From the NCBI RefSeq assembly GCF_009762775.1, contig NZ_CP046401.1, positions 7,576,001 to 7,640,000 on the forward strand: a stretch of 64,000 nucleotides of DNA. Direction: 5' to 3'. The notes under the pieces were generated by a model. The model did not search any database. It was not told the origin of the DNA and saw nothing but the letters and a program-made list of their open reading frames with translations. The DNA comes from Maribellus comscasis. GTDB taxonomy: Bacteria; Bacteroidota; Bacteroidia; Bacteroidales; Prolixibacteraceae. Each line of letters begins with the position of its first letter. Position 1 is the first letter of the stretch. The translations under genes were made by a program, and so were the position numbers. Positions 37,400 through 46,641 of this stretch are shown one piece after another.

Positions 37400-37960
37400 A
37401 TGAAACGATACAGCTATAATAATTTGACTATTGAAATTATCGATGAACCTACATACTCATTTGGTTCAGCGGATAATAATTTCAATTACTCAAAACATCA
37501 TTTTGGAGACAATGCACAGGAATTTCCTGTATCTAAACATGGAATAAAAATTACTGAAAATGATGAAATTATTGAAAGTTGTATTGTAATTGGCTCCGGT
37601 GGAGCATCGGGAGTGTATGAAAATTCATCACTTTTAGATGGAGAGCAATTATTATTGTGTTGTTGTGACACCATTTTTTGCATGAAACTTCCCACTTTAG
37701 AACTAATATGGAAATCACAAGCAGACCAAGCAACTTGTTTTGGCATTTACAAGGTTCAAGATAAATATGTAGTCCATGGAGAAGTTCAGATAACTAGCCT
37801 AGATAAAAATGGACAAATTAAATGGGAATTTGGAGGTGCAGACATTTTTGTGTCACTGGACAATGAAGACTCATTTAAATTGATGAGTAACTATATTGAA
37901 CTAAAAGACTTCTACAATAAAAAGTATAAAATAAACTTTGACGGTAAAGAAATAAAATAA
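37400..37960 (+). CDS. Hypothetical beta-rich protein (cassette G)
   Basis: The 186-residue protein has no signal peptide. It is rich in beta-type segments, a Gly-rich turn (VIGSGGASGVYENSSLL) and a Cys cluster (LLLCCCDTIFC). Repeats such as LELIWKSQADQATCF and GQIKWEFGGADIFV recall single propeller blades. No family is named with confidence. Cassette ends GTTACCTGC / GCAGGTAAC match. Confidence 0.75.
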   Translation: MKRYSYNNLTIEIIDEPTYSFGSADNNFNYSKHHFGDNAQEFPVSKHGIKITENDEIIESCIVIGSGGASGVYENSSLLDGEQLLLCCCDTIFCMKLPTLELIWKSQADQATCFGIYKVQDKYVVHGEVQITSLDKNGQIKWEFGGADIFVSLDNEDSFKLMSNYIELKDFYNKKYKINFDGKEIK

Positions 37961-37969
37961 AAAAACAGC

Positions 37970-38102
37970 AGGTAACAATTTGTAATATGGCAGGCGGGGT
38001 TCATCTCGGTTTGACAAGTCAAACCAGTGTTGCCACCTCTTGTGGTTCTGACAGGATTTCTGCTGGAAATCCCGCCCGACCACATACAAGTGACCGTTAG
38101 CA
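37970..38102 (+). repeat. attC-like site G
   Basis: R'' AGGTAAC, R' GTTAGCA. Arms TTGTAATATGGCAGGCGGG and CCCGCCCGACCACATACAA. Subtype of C, J and S. Confidence 0.85.
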
Positions 38103-38118
38103 CCAATAAAAAAAGACG

Positions 38119-38676
38119 ATGCAGACAATTATAAATATCTTTACAATTAGTGGCTCTATTCTTGGAATCATTGCATTTTTAATGACAATATTTTCTTCTT
38201 TCCACGAGCATAACATTAAAAAGTGGGAAAAACTTTCATCGATAATTGACTTCAATGATTTTAATGACTTTTATAATGGCGTTTCGATTGGTATAATCTA
38301 TACAAATACGTCCGATAAATTTAGAGATTTAACAAGACTTATCAGAAATAACAGTGAAGAAGTACAATTTAAGGGATTAGCAAAAAAGAAAATAGAAAAA
38401 TTATTTTCTAAGATTTTATCGGAGACTGATAAATTTTACTCAGAAGTCCAAGCACCCGAATGGGACGTATGGAAGGAAAGCAGAGAAGACATTGAGAGAA
38501 AAATAAATAAAGACTATTTCGACAAAAAATTTGACACACATCAAGAATTTAGTAAACACGTTGACAAATCAATAGAAAACGCATCAAACTCAATCGAAAG
38601 GATTATTGCTCTATACCGAGAGATTTACTCTTTAGCAAATAGATTACCTTATGAATTTTTGATTAAAAGAATATAA
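38119..38676 (+). CDS. Hypothetical membrane-anchored helical protein (cassette H)
   Basis: The 185-residue protein starts with one transmembrane segment (IINIFTISGSILGIIAFLMTIFS). It continues as a charged helical domain, with coiled-coil-like stretches (FKGLAKKKIEKLFSKILSETDKF, HVDKSIENASNSIERIIALYREIYSL). The start lies 23 bp into the cassette. Ends GTTAGCACCA / TGGTGCTAAC match. No family recognised. Confidence 0.7.
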   Translation: MQTIINIFTISGSILGIIAFLMTIFSSFHEHNIKKWEKLSSIIDFNDFNDFYNGVSIGIIYTNTSDKFRDLTRLIRNNSEEVQFKGLAKKKIEKLFSKILSETDKFYSEVQAPEWDVWKESREDIERKINKDYFDKKFDTHQEFSKHVDKSIENASNSIERIIALYREIYSLANRLPYEFLIKRI

Positions 38677-38684
38677 ATTACTGG

Positions 38685-38818
38685 TGCTAACATTTTGTAT
38701 ATTGCATAGCGGTCTCGGTGGTATGCGTTGTCTCTGCTCCTTTCTCGACCGTCATTCGTCCGGTGGACGATGACGCTCTTCGAAATCCGCTACGACAACA
38801 TACAATTTACCGTTGTGT
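38685..38818 (+). repeat. attC-like site H
   Basis: R'' TGCTAAC, R' GTTGTGT. Arms TTGTATATTGCATAGCGG and CCGCTACGACAACATACAA. Subtype of E. Confidence 0.85.
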
Positions 38819-38852
38819 GTAAGCTTAAAAAAACAAATACCAAGTTTGTACA

Positions 38853-40022
38853 ATGATATCAAAAAAAGAAAAAGGAATTGAATTAATAGATGAAATATTA
38901 TCTGATATAGATAATCCCAAAGTGTCATTATTGAGTAGTATTAATAAACTAAATCGAGCATCTAAACTACTTAATGAAAAAGAAATTTTAGTATGGACTG
39001 AAATTCAACTTGGCATTACGACCTATACTTTGCCTTTAATAAATTGGGTAGAAATTTATTTAGACAAAAATAAAACGAAAGAAAATGAAAAGAAACTTAA
39101 AGCTTTAGATGATGAATTAAACGAACTTGGAATAAAACTAGGAAAAACGATTGACGGTGATGAACTTACTGCTAAAGCGAGGGAATCTGGAGGAGGCTTC
39201 AAAAATATTGGTTTTATTGAAGAAAGATATGCCGATATTACGAAATTCAAAAAGGGTAACGATGGGACTTATTATCAATCAAATTTACTAAATACCTTAA
39301 CTATTGTAAAATCACTAACCTTCAAAAAGGCGAGTGCACTTCACTCGAAATATGCTTTTGAAAGTCTTCCACAAACAAATTTTGAATTTTTAAAAAATCG
39401 AGTTGAGGATGTTTTATTTGACCTTGACCCCGAACTTGCAGAAATGCTAATGCTTGCATTTAAAGCAGTATCATCTGATAGTGAAGAAGAATGGTCACAA
39501 GCACTTACAACGTGTAGACGTTTTTTAGAAAGTTTAGCAGATAAATTGTTTCCTCCAACAGAAGAATTAATTCATGGAAGAAAACTTAATAAAGAAAATT
39601 ACATTAACAGGATTTGGGCTTTTATGGATTTGTCTATAAAAAGTCAATCAAACAAAGAACTTGCTAAAAGACATGTTGACCTATTAGGAAATTATATACA
39701 AAGTAATTTCAAAATAACAAACAAAGGTGTCCACACTAAAATAAACCGCATAGAAGCTGTTAAAACTGTTTTCCATATTTATATGGCTTGCGTAGACTTA
39801 TTAGGTTATTTAGATAAAGGACATCGCAATAATAAACCAAACTTAAACGTAGCTTCAATGGATGAGATTGAAGCATTTGGAGGAGTTTCTAGAAATATTG
39901 CTAAAGAAATAATTAAGTGCAGAGTAAAAGAGGGAAAACTTACGGAAAAATTAATTACTCAAATACCAGGCATTGGAGAAAAGACAATAAAAAAATTACT
40001 TGAGAATATGACAATTGATTAA
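38853..40022 (+). CDS. AbiTii-like N-terminus with C-terminal helix-hairpin-helix (cassette I)
   Basis: The 389-residue protein begins with an AbiTii-like segment (LLSSINKLNRASKLLNEKEILVWTEIQLG, residues ~24-52). The middle is helical (EWSQALTTCRRFLESLADKLFPP). The C-terminus looks like a helix-hairpin-helix DNA-binding unit (MDEIEAFGGVSRNIAKEIIKC... LITQIPGIGEKTIKKLLEN). AbiTii domains occur in phage-resistance proteins, so a defence role is plausible. The domain assignment is by eye. Cassette ends GTTGTGTGTA / TACACACAAC match. Confidence 0.7.
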   Translation: MISKKEKGIELIDEILSDIDNPKVSLLSSINKLNRASKLLNEKEILVWTEIQLGITTYTLPLINWVEIYLDKNKTKENEKKLKALDDELNELGIKLGKTIDGDELTAKARESGGGFKNIGFIEERYADITKFKKGNDGTYYQSNLLNTLTIVKSLTFKKASALHSKYAFESLPQTNFEFLKNRVEDVLFDLDPELAEMLMLAFKAVSSDSEEEWSQALTTCRRFLESLADKLFPPTEELIHGRKLNKENYINRIWAFMDLSIKSQSNKELAKRHVDLLGNYIQSNFKITNKGVHTKINRIEAVKTVFHIYMACVDLLGYLDKGHRNNKPNLNVASMDEIEAFGGVSRNIAKEIIKCRVKEGKLTEKLITQIPGIGEKTIKKLLENMTID

Positions 40023-40031
40023 AAAGCCTAC

Positions 40032-40164
40032 ACACAACAAATTGTAAATTGCATTGCGGGGTTTGTGGTGTGTCGTTCGCTGGATTCTCGCAACATCGTT
40101 CCGTCCTGCCGGACAGGAACGAGCTCCGAAATCCGCAACGACAACTTACAAGTGACCGTTGTAG
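40032..40164 (+). repeat. attC-like site I
   Basis: R'' ACACAAC, R' GTTGTAG. Arms TTGTAAATTGCATTGCGGG and CCGCAACGACAACTTACAA. Subtype of R. Confidence 0.85.
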
Positions 40165-40204
40165 TGCATTAAAAAAAAACATCCAATTCAATAAATAATT
40201 ACTT

Positions 40205-40453
40205 ATGGGAAAAATAGTTTACACATTGAAAAGAAAAGGTGATACTGACGAACTACATCTTTTCAGAGCAAAACCAACAGAAGATAACAAGTGCATTCCT
40301 GAAAAAGAGTCTATCTGTAAAAAAATGGACAAAAGTGAGAGCACTGAAAATATTTTCACCTGCTATTCAGAAGAAGATGCAAGAATTAAATGTGCGAAAA
40401 TTGGAAGACAAGTGTGTGGAACTTGTATTAGTCATTTATACGAAACCTATTAA
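40205..40453 (+). CDS. Small cysteine-rich protein (cassette J, gene 1)
   Basis: The 82-residue protein has six Cys residues (CIPEKESICKK, CYSEEDARIKCAKIGRQVCGTCISHLY), including a C-x-x-C near the C-terminus, so it may bind zinc. It starts 41 bp after attC I. It shares one cassette with the IS-split gene that follows, because no attC lies between them. A second frame (40239-40481) is less natural. Confidence 0.6.
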   Translation: MGKIVYTLKRKGDTDELHLFRAKPTEDNKCIPEKESICKKMDKSESTENIFTCYSEEDARIKCAKIGRQVCGTCISHLYETY

Positions 40454-41005
40454 AGGCGTGAGATTTTTTAAATACAACTAATAAATTATTCAAGGTTTAT
40501 ACGATAGAGCTTTGCGTAATAAAAACTAGACCCTTTTAATGAAATCAAATAACAAAACTGACAACAAGGATAAATTAAAACCACTGTTCCTAATTTTTAT
40601 AATCGTAATAATTTTATGGTTTGTTTCTCATCTTATGCTTGTAACAATTTACGATAACTGGACTGACAGAGCAGCACTAGGGGACTCGTTTGGTGCAATA
40701 AATTCATTGTTTTCTGGACTAGCATTTGGTGGCTTGATATATACAATTCTCTTACAACGAAAAGAATTAGAACTGCAAAGAGAGGAAATAAAAGAGATGG
40801 CTATTCTGGTTCGTTTTGTGCCACCGATTTCGGAGTGGTTTGTGCCACTGATTTCGGTTCAAACTGTGCCACCGGGTAGCTAAAAAGCGGATAATTTTCG
40901 GCTCGTTTTGTGCCACTCCGGTCAGGTCCGGTTACTCTAACGGTTCGTTTTGTGCCACTTTGGGAGATCAGTTAAAACATGCTATATCGCAGATTTTTTC
41001 TGGAT

Positions 41006-42553
41006 ATGGCAAACAAACTTGATCCGATGGATTTAAAACAGATTTTATCGTTGCACAACGAGGGTTTAAGCAACCGGCAGATTGGCGATCTTTTGAGTAT
41101 TTCGCGCAACACAGTCAACAATTACATCAAGCTGGCAAAGTCCAGCGATTACAGTATCAGGGAAATGCTGACAATGGATCCTCACCAGTTGGGGGAACTT
41201 TTTACAGCACACACTACACTTATTACCAACCGGTACGACGAGCTGATGGCCTGGTTCGACAAAGTAAACCAACAACGTAACCACCCCGGGTTTACTTTTA
41301 TGTACCATTACCAGGAATACCAGGGCCAGGTTTCCAATCCGTACAGTTATACCCAGTTTATGGAACATTACCACCGAAAATACGACCAGGTGAAAGGTTC
41401 TATGAAACTGGAGCATGAAGCCGGAAGGGAGATGTACATTGATTTTGCAGGCAAAAAATTACATATCATTAATAAAGAAACCGGAGAGCTTATCCCGGTA
41501 GAAGTCTTTGTCGCTTTGCTGCCCAACAGCCAGTACGCCTATGTTACAGCTTGCTTAAGCCAAAAACGCGAAGACCTTATTTCTTGTACGGCTCGTGCCC
41601 TTTCATTCTTTGGCGGTGTGCCCAAAGCTATTGTATCGGACAATTTAAAATCGGCAGTTACCCGTGCAAGCAAGTACGAACCAGAGATAAACCGGACGTT
41701 CAAAGATTTTGCCCGTCATTACGGATGTGTTATCAACCCAACACGCAGCTATGCCCCACAAGACAAAGCATTGGTCGAAAACGCCGTTAACCTCGCCTAC
41801 CAGCGTATTTATTATCCCTTAAGGGATATGGACTTCTTTTCGCTCGAAGATCTGAACCGTGAGATCAGAAAACTTTTAAAAGGATATAATAACTTGTTGT
41901 TTCAGAGAAAACAAGCCAGCCGCCGGGAACTTTTTCAATCAGTGGAACGTGCTTACCTTAAACCACTACCCGACACTGCTTACCAGTTGAAAGATTACCG
42001 CAGGGCAAAAGTCCAGAAGATTGGCTATGTCTATTTTTCTACCGAGAAAAGTTATTACAGTGTCCCTTACCGGTACATCGGGAAATCAACACTTATCCAT
42101 TATACCGCATCCACCGTAGAAGTGTATTATAACCACCAGCGTATTGCCCTCCACAAACGTAATTACACCAGGGGAAGTTACAATACTATCAAAGAGCATT
42201 TGAGCAGTACCCATAAAGCATATTCTGAATGGAACCCGGATTTTTTTAGAAGGATAGCTTCCAAACATGGCCCCAACGTGTTGGCAGTTATAGACCAGTT
42301 GGTCAGTAACTGTGACTACCCTGAGCCAGTCTATAAACGGGCAATGGGCATTATCCAGCTCCATCGGTCTTATGGTTCCCTGCGTTTAGACAATGCCTGT
42401 AAAAGAGCCTTGCTTGTCGAAACTTATTCCCTTAGGCGCATTAGCAATATCCTTAAAAACAATATGGATACACTTCCTTTCCCGGAAGAAAACACCAATG
42501 TCCCGCACATTCCTGCACACAACAATTTGCGCGGGGCAGCGGCTTATAAATAA
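41006..42553 (+). CDS. istA: IS21-type transposase IstA
   Basis: The start at 41006 (MANKLDPMDLK) is preferred over 40979. It gives 515 residues with an HTH (EGLSNRQIGDLLSISRNTVNNYI). DDE-core segments are YIDFAG, PKAIVSDNLKSAVTR and the Glu in DKALVENAVNLAYQRI. It is homologous to but clearly distinct from the 31038 protein. Confidence 0.93.
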   Translation: MANKLDPMDLKQILSLHNEGLSNRQIGDLLSISRNTVNNYIKLAKSSDYSIREMLTMDPHQLGELFTAHTTLITNRYDELMAWFDKVNQQRNHPGFTFMYHYQEYQGQVSNPYSYTQFMEHYHRKYDQVKGSMKLEHEAGREMYIDFAGKKLHIINKETGELIPVEVFVALLPNSQYAYVTACLSQKREDLISCTARALSFFGGVPKAIVSDNLKSAVTRASKYEPEINRTFKDFARHYGCVINPTRSYAPQDKALVENAVNLAYQRIYYPLRDMDFFSLEDLNREIRKLLKGYNNLLFQRKQASRRELFQSVERAYLKPLPDTAYQLKDYRRAKVQKIGYVYFSTEKSYYSVPYRYIGKSTLIHYTASTVEVYYNHQRIALHKRNYTRGSYNTIKEHLSSTHKAYSEWNPDFFRRIASKHGPNVLAVIDQLVSNCDYPEPVYKRAMGIIQLHRSYGSLRLDNACKRALLVETYSLRRISNILKNNMDTLPFPEENTNVPHIPAHNNLRGAAAYK

Positions 42554-42569
42554 CTCTAAAATTTTTAAT

Positions 42570-43310
42570 ATGAACAACAATCAGACAGTTGAGAAACTAA
42601 GGCAGATGCGTATTGGCGCAATGGCCGACCTGCATTTGCAACATGTAAAAAACAATGGTTTACAAGAGCTCACCCCCGATGAGTACCTGGCCCTGCTTAC
42701 TGACCATGAATGGGAAAGCAGGCAGAACCAGAAAATACAAAGGCTTTTAAAACAAGCAGCTTTCCGCCAAAAAGCAAGCGTGGAAGAAGTGCGTTTTGCC
42801 CCATCGCGTAACCTCGACCGAAACATGTTTAACCGCATTGCAACACTCGACTTTATCAACCGTAAAGAAAACCTGATAATCACCGGGGCATCGGGCGTTG
42901 GTAAAAGTTACCTGGCCCAGGCATTGGGGCACCAGGCTTGTTTTAACGGATTAAAAACTTTGTATACAAACACAGCACGTTTGTTTGCAAGGATGAAGCT
43001 GGCTAAAACTGACGGTACTTACCTGAAAGAACTGAACAAGCTGCAGAAAACAAGCCTGTTGATCCTCGATGATTTTGGCTTACAGGCACTGGACAACCAC
43101 AGTCGTGAAGCATTAATGGATATTATCGACGACAGGTACAACAAAACTTCAACAATTGTTGTGTCCCAGATTCCGGTTTCTGTATGGTACGATATTATCG
43201 GTGAAGGTACTATTGCCGATGCAATCCTTGACCGGATTGTTAACTCATCTCACCGGTTCGACCTAAAAGGAGAATCCTTGAGAAAAGGAATTTTAAAGAA
43301 TCAAGATTAA
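42570..43310 (+). CDS. istB: IS21-type helper ATPase IstB
   Basis: The ATG at 42570 gives 246 residues; longer upstream frames overlap istA. Walker A ITGASGVGKSYLAQALG and Walker B LLILDDFGLQAL are clear. Confidence 0.93.
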   Translation: MNNNQTVEKLRQMRIGAMADLHLQHVKNNGLQELTPDEYLALLTDHEWESRQNQKIQRLLKQAAFRQKASVEEVRFAPSRNLDRNMFNRIATLDFINRKENLIITGASGVGKSYLAQALGHQACFNGLKTLYTNTARLFARMKLAKTDGTYLKELNKLQKTSLLILDDFGLQALDNHSREALMDIIDDRYNKTSTIVVSQIPVSVWYDIIGEGTIADAILDRIVNSSHRFDLKGESLRKGILKNQD

Positions 43311-43647
43311 TTTTTTTGTATAATTGTACCATCTCTCAAAGTGGCACGGTTTCAACCGAAAAGTGTGGCATGGTCAGACCGAAATAACCAAGAGACAAGA
43401 AAAGAATTAAAAAGAACCGCAGATGCTCAGGAAAAATCAGAAAAAGCGTTGTCGAAACAAATAGACACAATGAGGTTGAGTGCCGAGATTAGTGCCTTGA
43501 ACGTAATAATTGAGCATTATGGGATGATTATGCAAAAATACACCAATGGAGGTCAAGAGTATTGGAATGCTTACAATGAGCAAAAACCATATCTGAAAAA
43601 ATTGCAGGAATTATTAAATGAACTAACAGAAAATAAATAAAAACGCA

Positions 43648-43779
43648 CCACAACAAATTGTATATGGCAGGCGGGGGTTTTAGCGGTCTGACAAGTCAGA
43701 CCTTCTGCTCACTTTCCTGCGGGTCTGACAGGATTTCTTCCAGAAATCCCGCCCGACCACATACAAGTGACCGTTAGCT
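43648..43779 (+). repeat. attC-like site J
   Basis: R'' CCACAAC, R' GTTAGCT. Subtype of C and G, with GTCTGACAAGTCAGAC centre. Cassette start GTTGTAGTGC and pre-attC GCACCACAAC match at 9 of 10. Confidence 0.85.
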
Positions 43780-43805
43780 ACTAGCATGAATAAAAACATA
43801 TTCCT

Positions 43806-44465
43806 ATGAGATGTTTAGGATTAACAAAGAGATTTACACGATGCAAAAAAAATAGCCATATTGGATTTTGCAATAATCATAAATTCCAACCGATTGTTTT
43901 AATAATTGCATTTGGTTCAGCATTCATATGGATTACAGATTTATTTAATTCAGTGGGATTTGATAAAAAACCCATCGAATACGTTTATCAAAAAGAATCA
44001 GGACATGAAAATTTTGAAATTACAACAACAAGCCTAAATTTTCCACTTATCAATGAAATTGACAATGAGTATTTTATTAAAGTATCTTTCAAAAACAAAT
44101 CAGAAAAAATCCTAACAAATTTCAATTGTAAGATTTATCTAGTAAAAAGACCAAATAACTTTAACAGAAAAGATTACACAGAGACAAAGACAATAATTTC
44201 ATCTGCAATAAAAATAATGCCGGGATTAAGTTACAGTCTGCGTTCAGACACGTTAAAACTTGAAAGACCAATCAAAAATAAGATTGGGTTCTATTTAATA
44301 ATTCAGTATTCATACAATGTTGACAATAATACAAGAAATGTTGTTGACTATTTTAAAGTAGAGCATCCCAAAGTTGGAGAGGTAAATGACTACTTTCCTG
44401 ACAGTTTAGGATATGTTATTATAGATAAATATGCAAAAGACATAATTAAAATAAAATGCCAGTAG
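43806..44465 (+). CDS. Hypothetical protein with N-terminal zinc-finger-like motif and membrane helix (cassette K)
   Basis: The 219-residue protein starts MRCLGLTKRFTRCKKNSHIGFC, a Cys/His pattern (C-x9-C-x8-C-x3-H) like small nucleic-acid or lipid-associated zinc motifs. A transmembrane segment follows (IVLIIAFGSAFIWITDLF). The rest is beta-rich (ISSAIKIMPGLSYSLRSDTLKLERP). The stop codon lies inside the R'' box of attC K. Ends GTTAGCTACT / AGTAGCTAAC match. No family recognised. Confidence 0.7.
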   Translation: MRCLGLTKRFTRCKKNSHIGFCNNHKFQPIVLIIAFGSAFIWITDLFNSVGFDKKPIEYVYQKESGHENFEITTTSLNFPLINEIDNEYFIKVSFKNKSEKILTNFNCKIYLVKRPNNFNRKDYTETKTIISSAIKIMPGLSYSLRSDTLKLERPIKNKIGFYLIIQYSYNVDNNTRNVVDYFKVEHPKVGEVNDYFPDSLGYVIIDKYAKDIIKIKCQ

Positions 44466-44596
44466 CTAACACGTGGTATAAGTCATGGCTGGGTTTGTGC
44501 GGATTCGACAAGTCGAATCTCGTCCCAACCTCAGTTTCGGTCGGACTGGTCAGACTCTCGTCTGACCGCCACGACCTCATACCACCACCGTTAGCT
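44464..44596 (+). repeat. attC-like site K
   Basis: R'' AGCTAAC, R' GTTAGCT. Arms GTGGTATAAGTCATGGC and GACCTCATACCAC, with an ATTCGACAAGTCGAAT inner hairpin. A unique subtype here. Confidence 0.8.
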
Positions 44597-44643
44597 GCAA
44601 CCTTGACCCGTCCTAAAAAAAGGCTACACAAAATGTAGCAAAT

Positions 44644-45015
44644 ATGTATAAAAATGATGGTATCTTAAGAAGGTACAGCGAGGGTTTCAAACTCAAAATT
44701 TTAGCCGAACTTAGTACAGGAAAATATTCCAAGAGAGAACTAGGCGACATTTATGGCGTTAACCGGACTACCATAAATGAATGGATAAAAAAGTACAACC
44801 GGAAAGATTTAATGAATACAAGAATTCTAGTGGAAACAGAAGGAGAAACATCACGACTGAAAGCCTTGCAAAAGGAAATCAAGCAATTAAAAGAGTTGCT
44901 GATAAAGAAAGACCTTGACAAGTTAGCCCTGGACTCGTACCTGGAAGTGGCAGCAGAAGAACTGGGGTACAAGAACGTAGATGAGTTAAAAAAAAATTTA
45001 AACATCAAGCCCTGA
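44644..45015 (+). CDS. IS3-family OrfA (copy 1)
   Basis: The 123-residue protein has an HTH (SKRELGDIYGVNRTTINEWI) and a leucine-zipper-like helix (LKALQKEIKQLKELLIKKD). A run of nine A (44988-44996) before the stop could allow programmed frameshifting to OrfB, whose ATG overlaps the stop. Confidence 0.92.
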   Translation: MYKNDGILRRYSEGFKLKILAELSTGKYSKRELGDIYGVNRTTINEWIKKYNRKDLMNTRILVETEGETSRLKALQKEIKQLKELLIKKDLDKLALDSYLEVAAEELGYKNVDELKKNLNIKP

Positions 45016-45872
45016 TGAAGGCTGCTGCGATTACGAAACAAACAGGTATAGCAAGCATATCAAAAGTATGTGCTTGCTTTAACCTTAAGCGCGATGCATA
45101 CTATAAATACCAGCAGCGGTGGAACCGGTACAAGTCTGTTGAGTCGCAGGTAATACAGCTTGTAAAAGAAGAACGTAAAGTGCAGCCAAGGGTTGGGGTA
45201 CGCAAGTTATACGAAACCTTGCTACCATCTTTTAAATCTGCACATATCAAGGTAGGTAGGGACTCGCTATTTGATATCCTAAGGGCTAATAATATGTTGG
45301 TAAAAAGGAAGAGGGCTTATGCTAAAACAACCAACTCCTACCATCATTTTCATAAATACAACAACCTAATCAAAGAGCTGGAAGTTACAAAGCCCAACCA
45401 GGTGTGGGTATCGGACATAACCTATATCCGGACTGTGAAAGGCTTTTGCTACCTGGCCCTTATAACGGACATGTATTCACGGAAGATAATCGGGCATGAC
45501 CTCAGCGATTCGCTGGAGCTGGCGGGGTGCCTACGGGCCCTCAAAAAGGCCCTGTGGCACACAAAGCCAGCGGCCGGGCTTATTCATCACTCCGACAGAG
45601 GTGTACAATATTGTAGCCATATGTATGTAAATGAGCTAAAAAGAAAAGGAATAAAAATCAGCATGACTGAAGAAAAACATTGTTATGAAAATGCTATTGC
45701 TGAAAGGGTAAACGGAATATTGAAAGACGAGTTCTACCTCGACCAATGCTTTTTTTCAACTGCTCATGCAAAACGGGCAACAAAAAGTGCAATTAAAGTT
45801 TACAATAATAAAAGGCTTCATGTATCTTTAAGGTACAAAACACCAAATACGGTGTTTTATAATGTAGCTTAA
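45015..45872 (+). CDS. IS3-family transposase OrfB (copy 1, intact)
   Basis: The 285-residue DDE transposase has Asp in VWVSDITYI, Asp in LIHHSDRGVQY, and Glu in NAIAERVNGILKDEF. It is the only intact OrfB of the three copies. Confidence 0.93.
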   Translation: MKAAAITKQTGIASISKVCACFNLKRDAYYKYQQRWNRYKSVESQVIQLVKEERKVQPRVGVRKLYETLLPSFKSAHIKVGRDSLFDILRANNMLVKRKRAYAKTTNSYHHFHKYNNLIKELEVTKPNQVWVSDITYIRTVKGFCYLALITDMYSRKIIGHDLSDSLELAGCLRALKKALWHTKPAAGLIHHSDRGVQYCSHMYVNELKRKGIKISMTEEKHCYENAIAERVNGILKDEFYLDQCFFSTAHAKRATKSAIKVYNNKRLHVSLRYKTPNTVFYNVA

Positions 45873-45911
45873 CACAATGTTTAACCTGTAGCCGTATTCT
45901 AGGACTAGACA

Positions 45912-46546
45912 GCGTGGGGGTTATCGTTAGTATGCGAACTTGTTCTTTAAAATATTGGTTATGGTGGGTTTTCACGCCCCACATTTTTGTGCTGGCTGAT
46001 TGTGCTTTGTTGGATGGTGGGGCTGCGTTTAGCTCATGATAGCCCGCACTAAATGCAGTTCGGGCGGTCACAATGTTTGCAGGCTTCAACTCCTGCGCCA
46101 ATTTTAACAGTTAAGTTAAACCAGTTGCGGCCAACGTGTTTAACAAAGCCGATAAAATTTATGGCTGGAAAGTGGTTGTTTACTGCTGAGGTTTAACTTC
46201 GTGGTTACCTGGCCTGGATGTCAAAATTGGCACATCACTTGGGAGGGGCAAACATTCCGCCAGCCCTCCTTCGGTGATAACATTTTAAGTAAGTCTCGGG
46301 CTGCCACGCAGAGGCTTTTGCCGACACCATAACAACAGCTATAGCCAATAAAGGCGCCGCTAAATTGCATTGGCATGACTATAAATGCTACAACGCCCAT
46401 GCTTGGCAATGCTATTTAAAATATTTATATTGTAAACAAAAACTATAACTCTTTAAACAAAATAAAATCGAAACAAAAACGCATCGGCTCACGGTTATTA
46501 TGGATGGATTATATATTCTAATCCTTTACTGCCCATAGCCGCGGCC
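45912..46546 (+). other. Gene-less cassette L, second copy of cassette D
   Basis: Nearly identical to 34437-35071, but its first ~10 bp are replaced by IS3 copy 1. The cassette start upstream of the IS (GTTAGCTGC) does not match its attC start (CACCATAAC), the only mismatched pair in the array. That fits fusion of two cassettes through IS3. Confidence 0.65.
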
Positions 46547-46553
46547 GTTAGGC
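46327..46553 (+). repeat. attC-like site L (long form, 227 bp)
   Basis: R'' CCATAAC, R' GTTAGGC. Otherwise the same long palindrome as site D. Confidence 0.7.
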
Positions 46554-46641
46554 ACAAGCTTGAAAAAGAAAATGATATCCCACAAAAACATAACCAACGG
46601 TGATTTAATTCATCAAATGTTGTATCTTTGAAATAAAAAAC

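Larger units (their letters stand above)
40798..43390 (+). mobile_element. Second IS21-family element (different from copies 1 and 2), intact
   Basis: Ends read TGGCTATTCTGGT and, inverted, TGGTTATTTCGGT. Left and right subterminal regions carry repeats of a TGTGCCAC box. A 5-bp AGAGA duplication flanks it (40793-40797 and 43391-43395). It carries istA and istB in the plus direction. Confidence 0.9.
40539..43640 (+). pseudogene. Two-helix membrane gene split by an IS21-family element (cassette J, gene 2)
   Basis: The 5' part (40539-40797) encodes two hydrophobic segments (LFLIFIIVIILWFVSHLMLV and a second near SLFSGLAFGGLIYTILL), then a coiled-coil start (ELELQREEIKE). The 3' part (43396-43640) continues TRKELKRTADAQEKSEKALSKQ... 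to LNELTENK. Removing the IS and one copy of its 5-bp duplication restores a 167-residue frame with no error, so the insertion is recent. The family is a common Bacteroidota hypothetical. Confidence 0.85.
44604..45911 (+). mobile_element. IS3-family element, copy 1 (full length, 1308 bp)
   Basis: Ends TGACCCGTCCTAAAAAAAGG and, inverted, TGTCTAGTCCTAGAATACGG. Contains orfA and orfB. Flanks (CCT and GCG) do not match, unlike copy 2, so it is not a simple insertion. Confidence 0.88.
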
